From a bacterium (GTDB lineage Bacteria > Fidelibacterota > UBA2242): a stretch of DNA of 41,120 nucleotides. Location: contig JAHJGX010000167.1 of NCBI GenBank assembly GCA_018824205.1, forward strand, positions 1 to 41,120, written 5' to 3'. Of this stretch, positions 1 to 8,839 are shown one piece after another (position 1 is the stretch's first letter; each line of letters starts with the position of its first letter). The translations under genes were made by a program, and so were the position numbers. The notes beneath the pieces are model-generated. The model made no database searches, was not told the DNA's origin, and saw nothing but the letters and a program-made list of their open reading frames with translations.

Positions 1-1632
1 CGTTTTATCGGAATACTCGGAATTATTACATTGCTCGGAATCGCTTTTCTGATGTCGAACAACCGGAAAAAGATTAATCTGCGAACGGTGATCTGGGGCA
101 TCACATTACAGCTGCTTTTTGCCGCCATTATCCTGGGCGCACCGCTTCTATCTTATTTTGCGATGTTACTGTTTGTCGGTCTGATTATTTTATATCTTTT
201 CAACGATGAAATAAACAGCGGCGCAGTTAGAGAAAACCAGTATTTAACCGCCGTGATTATCATTCTGTTCACATTTCTGGCTGGCGTCGTTTTTTACTTT
301 TTAAACAATTTAAATATCCTGACAATAGTATGGTGGGCCTTATTGCTGATCATTATCATCAAGGCCGCCTTAAAAATTTCCCGCTATCAAAAATATCTGG
401 TTGCCGGGCTGCTCAGCTCCGGATATATCTGGATTTTCAGTCACGGATACACCGGACAAATAATTTTTTCGTTGCTAAGTCAAAAAGTTAAAACCTTTCT
501 GGCGCTGGCCGATCTCGGATCGGAATTCATGTTCGGAAATCTCGCTGTTTCAAAACACTTTTTTCCGGGTTCCGATTTCTGGCCGGGATTTGGTTACCAG
601 TTTGGATTCAAAGTTCTTCCGGTCATTATCTTTTTCGGCGCTTTTATGTCAATTCTGTATCATCTCGGTGTCATGCAGCTGATTGTTAAATGGATGGCCC
701 ATTTCATGCAGTGGACCATGGGAACCAGCGGTAGTGAAACGCTTTCGTGTTCGGCAAATATTTTTGTGGGGCAGACCGAGGCTCCGCTCTTAATTCGCCC
801 ATTTTTAAACGAAATGACAATGTCTGAATTGCTGACCATTATGGTCGGCGGTTTTGCCACTATCGCCGGCGGTGTTCTGGCCGGGTATATTGCCATGGGG
901 GTCAGCGCCACCCATCTCATCGCCGCCAGTGTCATGTCGGCCCCCGCCGCCCTAGTGGTGGCAAAAATCATTTACCCTGAAACACAGTTATCAAAAACAT
1001 CCGGCGACGCCGATCTGCCCAAAGACATTATTAAAACCAGTAATCTTCTTGACGCTGCCAGCGCCGGCGTTTCAGATGGTTTAAAACTGGCCGTGAATGT
1101 CGGCGCCATGTTGATCGCCTTTATTGCCCTGATCGGATTAATCGATACAATCCTGGCTTTTGCAGACAGACTTATTGACGGAAAGGTGTTTGGCGGGGCG
1201 TTTTATCAATACACCAACGCCAGTGCGCTTTCGCCGGTCAAGGGGGAATATGCCGGTTTTTTCCCCGGTAGTTTGAAGACGTTCTTTGCAACGGGTTTGA
1301 GTCCGCTGGCCTGGTTGATGGGGGTTTCATGGCAATATGCCGGGGAGGTCGGAAACCTGCTGGGAATCAAACTGGCTCTCAATGAATTCGTGGCTTACGG
1401 CTCCCTGGCGGAGCTGATCCATAACAATGTTATGGACGAAAAGGCTGTTGTAATATCCACGTACGCATTATGCGGGTTTGCAAATTTTGCATCTATCGGA
1501 ATTCAAATCGGCGGTATCAGCGCCCTGGCCCCAAAAAGACGAACCGACCTTTCTAAAATTGCCCTCAAGGCGATGTTTGGCGGTGCAATTGCCAGCTGGC
1601 TCACCGCCTCAATTGCAGGTATATTAATCTAA
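1..1632 (+). CDS. nupC: Concentrative nucleoside transporter (CNT/NupC family), 5' end cut by the window
   Basis: The reading frame is open from base 1, so the true start lies outside the window; the TTG at 31 is internal. The product is an inner-membrane, ion-coupled importer of nucleosides. Family marks are the SNNRK stretch near the N-terminus (nt 55-75), the VGQTEAPLL segment (about 767-793), the Gly-rich GGFATIAGGVLAGY (about 847-888) and the late LALNEFVAY (about 1372-1398). Many hydrophobic segments are visible. It is longer than a usual NupC (about 400-430 residues): roughly 110 extra, mostly hydrophobic residues lie between the first helices and the SEFMFGNL segment (nt about 140-470). 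The stop lies 18 bases before the adk start, so it may be co-transcribed with adk and coaE, fitting nucleotide and cofactor supply. Family assignment is secure; the exact substrate is not. Confidence 0.9.
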   Translation, partial: RFIGILGIITLLGIAFLMSNNRKKINLRTVIWGITLQLLFAAIILGAPLLSYFAMLLFVGLIILYLFNDEINSGAVRENQYLTAVIIILFTFLAGVVFYFLNNLNILTIVWWALLLIIIIKAALKISRYQKYLVAGLLSSGYIWIFSHGYTGQIIFSLLSQKVKTFLALADLGSEFMFGNLAVSKHFFPGSDFWPGFGYQFGFKVLPVIIFFGAFMSILYHLGVMQLIVKWMAHFMQWTMGTSGSETLSCSANIFVGQTEAPLLIRPFLNEMTMSELLTIMVGGFATIAGGVLAGYIAMGVSATHLIAASVMSAPAALVVAKIIYPETQLSKTSGDADLPKDIIKTSNLLDAASAGVSDGLKLAVNVGAMLIAFIALIGLIDTILAFADRLIDGKVFGGAFYQYTNASALSPVKGEYAGFFPGSLKTFFATGLSPLAWLMGVSWQYAGEVGNLLGIKLALNEFVAYGSLAELIHNNVMDEKAVVISTYALCGFANFASIGIQIGGISALAPKRRTDLSKIALKAMFGGAIASWLTASIAGILI

Positions 1633-1650
1633 CTTCGACGAGGTGTGTTC

Positions 1651-2295
1651 ATGAAACTGATATTATTGGGTCCTCCCGGTGTTGGGAAAGGCACTCAGGC
1701 ACAATTACTTACAAAAGAGTACAAGATCCCCCAGATTTCCACTGGCGATATATTGAGAGGGGCGATTCAGAAAGGCTCCGACCTTGGGCAAAAGGCCAAC
1801 AGCTACTTGTCAAAAGGCGAGCTGGTTCCAGACGATATCATGCTGGGATTAATCCGGGAAAAATTATTTGGGGACGTACCACTTGGCGGATATATCCTCG
1901 ACGGCTTCCCGCGAACACTGGTTCAGGCAAAAGCCCTGAAAACCATGTTTCAGGAGAATAATGACACTCTTGACGCGGTACTATCTCTGGAAGCTGATGA
2001 GAAACTAATCCTGAAACGGCTGTCATCGCGGCGCACATGCCGGAATTGTAAAGCAGTTTACAATTTAATCACAAAGCCGCCAGTCGTCAGCGGTATTTGC
2101 GATACCTGCTCCGGAGAATTATATCAACGTAACGACGATAAAATTGGAACCATTCAAAATAGAATTGCCGTATATAAAAAACAAACCGAACCTCTCATCG
2201 ATTATTATCGGGCGGCGGGGATATTGATTGCTATCGATTCATCCGGCAGCCCACAGGAGGTTCATGGCTTTATAACATCTCAATTGGAGGATTAA
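1651..2295 (+). CDS. adk: Adenylate kinase
   Basis: Cytoplasmic enzyme that interconverts ATP + AMP and 2 ADP. At 214 residues it is the long, LID-containing form. The P-loop GPPGVGKGTQ lies at residues 7-16, the DGFPRT motif of the AMP site is present, and the LID carries a four-cysteine zinc motif (CRNC ... CDTC) as in many Gram-positive and thermophile enzymes. I chose ATG 1651 because GAGG at 1640-1643 is well spaced from it; a GTG two codons upstream at 1645 overlaps that ribosome binding site. coaE follows after 5 bases, and its own Shine-Dalgarno GGAGG lies inside the last codons of adk, suggesting translational coupling. Confidence 0.97.
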   Translation: MKLILLGPPGVGKGTQAQLLTKEYKIPQISTGDILRGAIQKGSDLGQKANSYLSKGELVPDDIMLGLIREKLFGDVPLGGYILDGFPRTLVQAKALKTMFQENNDTLDAVLSLEADEKLILKRLSSRRTCRNCKAVYNLITKPPVVSGICDTCSGELYQRNDDKIGTIQNRIAVYKKQTEPLIDYYRAAGILIAIDSSGSPQEVHGFITSQLED

Positions 2296-2300
2296 AAACC

Positions 2301-2888
2301 GTGGTAACAATCGGCATTACAGGTGGGCTTGGATCAGGAAAAAGCACCGCCTGTCAGCGCCTGAAAGAAAAGGGCGCCATTATTTTTGATGCAGATTCTA
2401 TTGCAAAACAGATTTTGCAATACAGTCTGGTTCAGGAACGGTTGGTTGATGAATTTGGTGCTGATATTATTCAAAATGGCGCTGTAAACACCGGCAAGTT
2501 GGCAAAATTAGCCTTTAGCAGCGAGGACCATCAGGCCACACTGAATAATATCGTCCACCCCTATGTTATTGAACAATTTGAAAAATTATGCGACGAGCTT
2601 GCTGATAAAGACGGTCTGCTGGTGATGGACGCTCCTTTGATTTTCGAATCCGGGATTGATGCGCATTTCGACCATACTGTCCTTATTTATTCAACAATGA
2701 AATTGCGGATTAATCGGGCGATGAAACGTGGGAATTTACCCCGTGAACAAATTTTGCAGCGGATGGAACTCCAGATGCCCGAGGAAGAAAAACGGGAACT
2801 GGCTTCATTTGTCATTGAAAACAACGGTTCTGTCGAGTATTTATTCGAAGAAATCGATAAATTATTTGCCGATTTAATAGGCGAATAA
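2301..2888 (+). CDS. coaE: Dephospho-CoA kinase
   Basis: Catalyses the last step of coenzyme A synthesis, ATP-dependent phosphorylation of the 3'-hydroxyl of dephospho-CoA. The product has 195 residues, the usual length. The N-terminus VTIGITGGLGSGKSTA holds the P-loop, followed by the DADSIAK motif typical of CoaE and, later, the VMDAPLIFESG segment. The start is GTG at 2301, preceded by GGAGG at 2286-2290. It lies directly behind adk, apparently in one operon with the nucleoside transporter upstream. About 100 bases with no recognised feature separate it from the next gene. Confidence 0.96.
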   Translation: MVTIGITGGLGSGKSTACQRLKEKGAIIFDADSIAKQILQYSLVQERLVDEFGADIIQNGAVNTGKLAKLAFSSEDHQATLNNIVHPYVIEQFEKLCDELADKDGLLVMDAPLIFESGIDAHFDHTVLIYSTMKLRINRAMKRGNLPREQILQRMELQMPEEEKRELASFVIENNGSVEYLFEEIDKLFADLIGE

Positions 2889-2989
2889 AACCGCTTATTT
2901 TACATTACAGCAATTCCGGGCAGATTATCTTGCCAAAACATTTATATTAAATGCCTGGAATTCGCTCCGGGTTTTGTAAATTTAGAACG

Positions 2990-5900
2990 ATGAACCGATT
3001 CCGCTTCAATAATATTTTCATATTTAGTGCATTGATAATTTCTGTCTTTCTCCCGCGTTTTGTGGGCGCCGTGCAAATCCACGATCTCAGAATTGAACAC
3101 GAACAGGATATTCGTCAGTGTATCAATTACGCCCCCCTGTTCCGCTGGCAAATCACGGATTCAACCGATGAATTGTCGTTGCTTTTACAAATCCGGCGGT
3201 TAAACGACGACGAAGATTCGCTGATCTGGACCAGCGACACAATCCCCTATCCGGGAAATCACTTCCATTACCGTAGTTTGGGATCACTAATCGCTGGAAA
3301 TACATACTGGTTTTCGATTGAACTATTTACAATCGATACGAGTCGCGAGTATTTTAAATCCTTTTATTTTACCATGAACACGCCGCCATCAGTGCCGGGG
3401 GTCGGCTCGGGAAAAACACTCATCTTTGAAGACCAGGCGCTTGTACTACCGTTAATGCCATCCCGGGACCAGCAGGTTTCTTCATCAGAAATAATGTACC
3501 GAGTTCAGATCCTCTCTGATTCTCTCGCAACAAAAATCGTCACCGACACCCTTGTTCCCACCCAAACCATTATTAATAATCAAATAAACTTTTCCTTAAA
3601 TACCACCAAACTGAAGGATAACTCAGCCTATTACTACCGGGCTCAGGCAAGCGACGGAGTTGAGTTTTCACATTGGGGTTCTTCACAAAAGTTTTACATT
3701 AACCACACAAATGATCCGCCGGGGATCTTTAGTTTAATTAGCCCCATTCACGGCGACACCCTGAGTAAAAACCCAAAGCTCACATGGCGGAGTTCGGTTG
3801 ACCCGGATGCTGAATTCGGAGCTGATATCGTTAGTTACATCGTTGAATACACAACCGATCCTCGATTTAATTACTATGTTAACCAGGTCCGGATTTCCGC
3901 TCATTCTACCAGCTGGTTTTTAAACAATCTTCAAAATCATGAAACCTATTATTGGCGCGTCATTGCTATCGATACAAAGGGGGCATTCCAACAGAGCGAC
4001 CAGAGTGGATCGTTTACCCTGAATACTGGCAATAAGGTTCCGGCAATTCCCCGGATTCTGGCCCCGCTGGATATGCAAATTCTTGCCCCGAATCAATACA
4101 TTCTTTGGCAATTTGAAGATGATCCGGACAGGGTTGACCACTTGTCTTTTACTGTGGTTATTCTCGACCATATTACAAAAACTATTATTTATAGCGAGTA
4201 TATTTCCGATTCGCTGCTGATGGCCTCCCGATTCGGATTGGCCGAAGATTTCAGTGTCGGGTATAATAACCTGGCCCAATATCAACTTCGCCGGATAGAT
4301 CTTAGCAGACTTCGTGACGGACACTACTATGATGTTCAGATTGCCATCAATGATAACTGGGGCGGGTCCGTGTCCACCGCCTGGGACAATGCCGGTTTTC
4401 AATTTGACGATAATATTAATACGCCCCCGTCTGCGCCGCTGTCCGGATTTTCTCCACATATGGAGATTACCAAAACACTGCGTCCGCTTTTCAGATGGAA
4501 TCCCGCCATCGATACCGATGTCCGGGATCGGATAAAATACCGGGTTCAGATCAGCCGGGATTCGACATTTACCAATACCCGTTTTATTACTCAGGACAGC
4601 CGTTATCATTTGACCCAAATCCGCCTGAAAACAGGCCTGGTAGAAAACACAACGTACTTTTGGAGGGTGCGTTCCATTGATTTGGAAGATGCGTTGTCAC
4701 CATGGTCCAGAATAAACCAATTTACAGTAAACCAGTATAATGAAGCTCCCAACAGCGCCATAATAACTGTATCTCCAAATGATCTCACTGAGATCAATGA
4801 GTCCCATACGTTTAAATGGAGGCCGGTTTTCGATCCTGACCCCGGAGACTCGGTTCGCTATCTTCTGGAAATTGACAGAGCTGGCCGCTTTGACTCGCCA
4901 ATCATTCGCCATACCATAAAATCAATTATACATGCAGCGGATTTCTGTAAATCGGATACATTATCATATACGCTGTCCTCCATTCCAGATAATGAGCGGC
5001 TACAGGACAATCAATTGTACTACTGGCGGGTTATAGCATTGGATAAATTTAATATCAATGGCCCCACTCCCGAAATTTCACCCCGTTTTATTTATAATCA
5101 AGTAAACGATCCACCGGAAATCGTAAAAAGCGGATTTATTCCCTCCGACGAACAAACAGTCAAATCCCGCCAACCCTTTCTGCGCTGGGACCCCGCCAGC
5201 GACCCGGATTTTTCGGATATGCAATTCAGTATTTATTACCAGATTCAATTATCTCCGGATGCACTCTTTTCCGAAGAAAACTGTTCGGTATATCAGACAA
5301 ATCCATCTGAAAACAGGTATCACTTAAGCGAACCACTTGCAGAAAACAAAAAATATTTTTACCGGGTTCGGGCTGTTGACTCACACGGCGCACAATCGGC
5401 CTGGTCGACAATCAATTCATTTATTACCAATGAAATCCCCGAACCACCGGCTCCTGTATCCGGAGGATTTATTCCGAAAGATTCAATTATTGTGACCACA
5501 TCTGAGCCAATGATTACCTGGCTGCCGACAACAGATCCCGATCCGGGACAATATGAACGTGACTTAATTTACGATGTGCGCTATTTCTTAACCAAAAAAC
5601 CCAATAAATACTACTACTCCCAAAGCGAAAAAGGCGTACCAAGCGTGCAGCTTATCTACCTTAAAGAGGATGAATATTACGGGTATCAGGTTGCCGCCAC
5701 CGATCCGGAAGGATTAACGAGCGACTGGTCGGGTATACAGCATTTTGGCGTCAATGCCAACGATAACCCACCCGGTAATTTTCAACTAATATCACCCCGT
5801 TTTTACGAAGATTCTGTTTTAACGGACATGACCTTTCGGTGGCAAATCAGCATTGATAAAGATCTGGCGGGAACGGTTCAATATACTCTCTATTATTCTA

Positions 5901-6406
5901 CTGACAGTACATTCTATTCAAACAGTTATGAGACATCGATTGAAACCGACGACAGTCTATATACCAGTTACCGCCCGGCGGTTCCTCTCGACCGGGAAAC
6001 AAAATATTTCTGGAAAGTCGTAGCCATAGATAATGAAGGCAATCAAACATGGGGGTCCAATAGTAATTACAACCCCTTTATATTCACAACCATTGGGTAT
6101 AGTAAATACAGTAACGGCTACCTTCCCAAAAGCTTCATGCTGCAACAGAATTATCCCAACCCTTTTAACCAGCAGACAAATATCAAATATTCCGTCTCAG
6201 AACTGGGTCCGGTTGAGGTAACGATCTACGATGTTCTTGGTAAACGAATCAAGTCCCTTGCAAATGGACATCATCAGCCGGGAGTGTATGAAGTAAGCTG
6301 GGACGGTATGGACAGCAGTGGATCTCCGGTCCCCGGCGGCATGTACATCTGCCGCATGAATGCTCGTAACTTCAGCTCCCACAAAAAAGTATTGCTGATG
6401 AAATAG
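2990..6406 (+). CDS. Secreted multi-FN3-repeat protein with type IX-type C-terminal sorting domain
   Basis: A large exported protein of about 1138 residues. ATG 2990 is preferred because a clean signal peptide follows (basic start, then hydrophobic FIFSALIISVFL, then a small-residue site near VGA). An ATG at 2951 would add 13 residues in front of it. The body is about nine fibronectin-III-like repeats of roughly 110 residues, each ending in a Y-[YF]-W-R-V-x-A-x-D strand (for example near nt 3950, 4655, 5020, 5355 and 6005) and often starting with P-x-F-x-W and a DPD turn. The last 90 residues form a sorting module: QNYPNPFN, then YDVLGKRI, then PGGMYICRM and a final KKVLLMK. This is the type IX secretion/Por sorting tail of FCB bacteria, so the protein is probably secreted or surface-attached. 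Its ligand is unknown. It ends 4 bases from the convergent neighbour. Confidence 0.85.
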   Translation: MNRFRFNNIFIFSALIISVFLPRFVGAVQIHDLRIEHEQDIRQCINYAPLFRWQITDSTDELSLLLQIRRLNDDEDSLIWTSDTIPYPGNHFHYRSLGSLIAGNTYWFSIELFTIDTSREYFKSFYFTMNTPPSVPGVGSGKTLIFEDQALVLPLMPSRDQQVSSSEIMYRVQILSDSLATKIVTDTLVPTQTIINNQINFSLNTTKLKDNSAYYYRAQASDGVEFSHWGSSQKFYINHTNDPPGIFSLISPIHGDTLSKNPKLTWRSSVDPDAEFGADIVSYIVEYTTDPRFNYYVNQVRISAHSTSWFLNNLQNHETYYWRVIAIDTKGAFQQSDQSGSFTLNTGNKVPAIPRILAPLDMQILAPNQYILWQFEDDPDRVDHLSFTVVILDHITKTIIYSEYISDSLLMASRFGLAEDFSVGYNNLAQYQLRRIDLSRLRDGHYYDVQIAINDNWGGSVSTAWDNAGFQFDDNINTPPSAPLSGFSPHMEITKTLRPLFRWNPAIDTDVRDRIKYRVQISRDSTFTNTRFITQDSRYHLTQIRLKTGLVENTTYFWRVRSIDLEDALSPWSRINQFTVNQYNEAPNSAIITVSPNDLTEINESHTFKWRPVFDPDPGDSVRYLLEIDRAGRFDSPIIRHTIKSIIHAADFCKSDTLSYTLSSIPDNERLQDNQLYYWRVIALDKFNINGPTPEISPRFIYNQVNDPPEIVKSGFIPSDEQTVKSRQPFLRWDPASDPDFSDMQFSIYYQIQLSPDALFSEENCSVYQTNPSENRYHLSEPLAENKKYFYRVRAVDSHGAQSAWSTINSFITNEIPEPPAPVSGGFIPKDSIIVTTSEPMITWLPTTDPDPGQYERDLIYDVRYFLTKKPNKYYYSQSEKGVPSVQLIYLKEDEYYGYQVAATDPEGLTSDWSGIQHFGVNANDNPPGNFQLISPRFYEDSVLTDMTFRWQISIDKDLAGTVQYTLYYSTDSTFYSNSYETSIETDDSLYTSYRPAVPLDRETKYFWKVVAIDNEGNQTWGSNSNYNPFIFTTIGYSKYSNGYLPKSFMLQQNYPNPFNQQTNIKYSVSELGPVEVTIYDVLGKRIKSLANGHHQPGVYEVSWDGMDSSGSPVPGGMYICRMNARNFSSHKKVLLMK

Positions 6407-6410
6407 TGAT

Positions 6411-6851
6411 TTATTGGTGTTCTTCGCGGATACTTTTTAAAAATTCCACATAGCTGACCGGCAGGGACCAGTAGTAAGCTTGTTCAATAATAAAGTCCAT
6501 CAAATTCCGGCTATAAGAAGGCCGTCCGCCAACATCGGTGATATATAAGAACGCTTCGGCGACCCGGCCGTCAATAAAATGGAGATCTTTCGTCAGTTTT
6601 TCAAATTCCCCCAGAGCTTCAACTTCCTTTATATCCAGCAGATGAATATCACGCATCGACAGGCACCAGACAACTCCCCAGATAGATGACGATTCATCTT
6701 CGGTAATTGTGATTTTACCCTGAGAATTAAAGGTAAAGCGGTGACCGCGCAGCTCAGCTACGCCCTCAAAAGACACTCCGGGACAAATATCTCGGACAAT
6801 GTCTTCATTCATGTTGTCGGCATAGGCAAAATAATGCCGGGAATTTTTCAT
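6411..6851 (-). CDS. Gamma-glutamylcyclotransferase-like (AIG2/BtrG fold) protein
   Basis: 146 residues, typical for this fold. The N-terminal YFAYADNM matches the position of the family's YFAYGSNM substrate loop, with GS replaced by AD. The order that follows (a glycine-rich GHRFTFN strand, GVVWCLS, then LDIKEVEAL) resembles the GGCT fold, where a glutamate in the LDxxE region is catalytic; here a glutamate is kept. Family members release 5-oxoproline from gamma-glutamyl amines or peptides, or act in other gamma-glutamyl transfers; the substrate here is unknown. A purine-rich AGGGAGA precedes the ATG. tnaA lies upstream on the same strand, 144 bases away. Confident of the fold, unsure of activity because of the altered loop. 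Confidence 0.7.
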   Translation of the reverse strand: MKNSRHYFAYADNMNEDIVRDICPGVSFEGVAELRGHRFTFNSQGKITITEDESSSIWGVVWCLSMRDIHLLDIKEVEALGEFEKLTKDLHFIDGRVAEAFLYITDVGGRPSYSRNLMDFIIEQAYYWSLPVSYVEFLKSIREEHQ

Positions 6852-6995
6852 CTCCCTTTCTCCCCGAATTAAACCCCTTTCAAAACGCGCATAAAAATAT
6901 TAACAATAATCCCCCAAAAGCAAGACTATTGTAATAAAAAGATGTTTATGCCTCTATTTCAGCTGAATTCCCGTCGGTATCGCCCGGTCAACACA

Positions 6996-8375
6996 TTAAA
7001 GAAAACTCAATTGGGCGAAAAAGTGCCGGAGGGGCGAATCGTGGTGATCCAAAATCCGCATTCCTCTCAGGCCATCACGATTTTTATAAAGACGAATCAC
7101 AGAGTCCGCGACATACTCCAGGTGGCCACCGGTATATACTCTTCTCGGAAGAGCCAATCTCACCAAATCTAGGTCCGGGTATTTTATTTCACTCGTTATC
7201 GGGTCCTTTTGGGCAAACATAAAGCTGCCAACCTCTACGGTCCGGATTCCGGCTTCAAGGTAAAGGTTCACAACCAGCGACTGCCCCGGGAATTGATCCC
7301 GGGAAATATGGGGCAGAAACTTCAAGGCATTGATATAGACAGCGTGGCCACCCGTTGGTTTCAATATCGGAACACCGCCTTCTTCCAGTAAATCGCCCAG
7401 GTATCTCACCTGTCCCACGCGATAGGCCAGATAATCCTCATCCTGAACCTCGACCAGGCCCCGGGCAATTGCCTCAAGATCCCGGCCGGCCAACCCGCCA
7501 TAACTGGGAAACCCTTCAATTTGAATCAGTTTCTCTTTTACCGGTGCGAGCAGTCTGATGTCGTTAAAGGCCATAAATCCACCAATATTGACAATGGCGT
7601 CTTTTTTTGCACTCATGGTGCAGCCATCGACATAGCTAAACATTTCACGGACAATCTCAGGAATACTATTCGAAGAATATCCGTCTTCTCTCTGCTTGAT
7701 GAAATAGGCATTTTCAGCAAATCGACAGGCGTCAAAAAACAGGGGCACGCCAAAACGATCACATACTTCGCGAACCCGACGTATGTTCTCCATGGAAACC
7801 GGCTGTCCCCCACCCGAATTATTAGTAATTGTAATAAACACCACCGGTATATTCCCCGGCCCATGTTCACGGAGAACCGCCTCTAACTTGTCAATATCCA
7901 TGTTGCCCTTGAAGGGGTGATATTTTTCCGGATCTTTTCCATCGTCAATTACCAGATCCAGAGGAACCCCACCGTTTGCCAAAATATTTGCCCGGGTTGT
8001 ATCAAAATGGTTATTATTGGGAACGATCATACCCTTCTTCAGTATCGTTGAAAATAAAATGTTTTCAGCAACCCGCCCCTGGTGCGTCGGAATAACATAT
8101 TTCATGCCCGTAATTGATTGTACCGCTTGTTCAAAATGATACCAGTTTCGGCAGTGGGCATAGGATTCGTCGCCGGTCTGAATTCCGGCCCACTGGTTGT
8201 CGCTCATCGCGCCGGTGCCGCTATCAGTCAGCAGATCGATGTAGACCTTTTCAGATGGAATATTAAAGATGTTGTAACCGGCCTGTTTTAGAATAGTTCC
8301 CCGTTCGGTCCGGTCTGTTCTTTTTATCGGCTCAACAACTTTAATCCTGAATGGTTCGGGAATATATTTTGTCAT
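6996..8375 (-). CDS. tnaA: Tryptophanase (tryptophan indole-lyase), PLP-dependent
   Basis: 459 residues of the beta-eliminating lyase family, which splits tryptophan to indole, pyruvate and ammonia (or tyrosine to phenol in the sister enzyme). The PLP lysine is K258 in MSAKKDA. IPTHQGR and the FDACRFAENAYFI segment, which bears PLP-contact residues, are conserved, and the C-terminus ends in LRHFFAQL as in the family. I favour tryptophanase over tyrosine phenol-lyase because the region reads GIRTVEVGSF: the phenol-lyase has MERG here, whose arginine recognises the tyrosine hydroxyl, while tryptophanases have VEIGSF. AGGAG precedes the ATG with good spacing. No aromatic amino acid permease is adjacent, and the leader holds no convincing tnaC peptide. 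Confidence 0.87.
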   Translation of the reverse strand: MTKYIPEPFRIKVVEPIKRTDRTERGTILKQAGYNIFNIPSEKVYIDLLTDSGTGAMSDNQWAGIQTGDESYAHCRNWYHFEQAVQSITGMKYVIPTHQGRVAENILFSTILKKGMIVPNNNHFDTTRANILANGGVPLDLVIDDGKDPEKYHPFKGNMDIDKLEAVLREHGPGNIPVVFITITNNSGGGQPVSMENIRRVREVCDRFGVPLFFDACRFAENAYFIKQREDGYSSNSIPEIVREMFSYVDGCTMSAKKDAIVNIGGFMAFNDIRLLAPVKEKLIQIEGFPSYGGLAGRDLEAIARGLVEVQDEDYLAYRVGQVRYLGDLLEEGGVPILKPTGGHAVYINALKFLPHISRDQFPGQSLVVNLYLEAGIRTVEVGSFMFAQKDPITSEIKYPDLDLVRLALPRRVYTGGHLEYVADSVIRLYKNRDGLRGMRILDHHDSPLRHFFAQLSFL

Positions 8376-8521
8376 AAGTGCAGTCTCCTGTTGATAATGA
8401 TTGATGGTTCAATTTCGATACCAACCACGGAATTCTAACCAGGAGCCCGCCCCAGTCTCATGAAGTAATATTTATCAAAAGAGAAAACACCGATACACAA
8501 GCGCATGGAATTCCGACAGAA

Positions 8522-8818
8522 TTATTTGGATTTCTTTTTAATATCTTTTTTTATTTTATCGATAGCTTTACTGGCATCTTTTTCACTGTTCTTGAATATT
8601 TTATCACTCTTTTTGAGAATTGTTTCGGTCTTTTTCATTAATTCAGATTTTTGTGCCTCATTATACGAAACCCCTATCGCAATCGCCAAAATGATAAATG
8701 AAATCAGCGCCCACTTAATCAGCTTCCGGAATACCATGAACAAAAACAGAACGAGGACCACCACAAGGGCCAGGGCAACAACGGGATTTGCGGATAAATA
8801 ATCAACCCATTTTTCCAT
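8522..8818 (-). CDS. Small membrane protein with two helices and Lys-rich tail, unknown function
   Basis: 98 residues that I do not recognise. Two transmembrane helices are visible (about residues 12-31 and 35-51), joined by a short basic turn. The C-terminal 45 residues are highly charged with regularly spaced lysines (KKTETILKKSDKIFKNSEK), likely an amphipathic or coiled-coil cytoplasmic tail. A strong AGGAGAG ribosome binding site precedes the ATG. It begins 21 bases after the PadR-type regulator ends, so the two are probably in one transcript. An open frame on the opposite strand over the same bases is judged a shadow because it lacks the ribosome binding site and the protein-like pattern. 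Confidence 0.65.
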   Translation of the reverse strand: MEKWVDYLSANPVVALALVVVLVLFLFMVFRKLIKWALISFIILAIAIGVSYNEAQKSELMKKTETILKKSDKIFKNSEKDASKAIDKIKKDIKKKSK

Positions 8819-8839
8819 AAATCTCTCCTATTATTTGTT

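Noticed and set aside
3920-4618. 232-codon open frame antisense to the FN3 protein
   Set aside because: Low-complexity, no ribosome binding site, and the + strand frame has clear domain repeats; a shadow.
7521-7886. 121-codon + strand frame antisense to tryptophanase
   Set aside because: Overlaps the conserved PLP-binding region of tnaA in the opposite strand; no start signal or domain.
8435-8461. Eight-codon frame upstream of tryptophanase as a tnaC-like leader peptide
   Set aside because: It has no tryptophan codon and no ribosome binding site, and is far shorter than known TnaC leaders.
8505-8801. 98-codon + strand frame opposite the small membrane protein
   Set aside because: The minus-strand frame has AGGAGAG before its ATG, operon spacing to padR and a sensible two-helix topology; the + frame has none.
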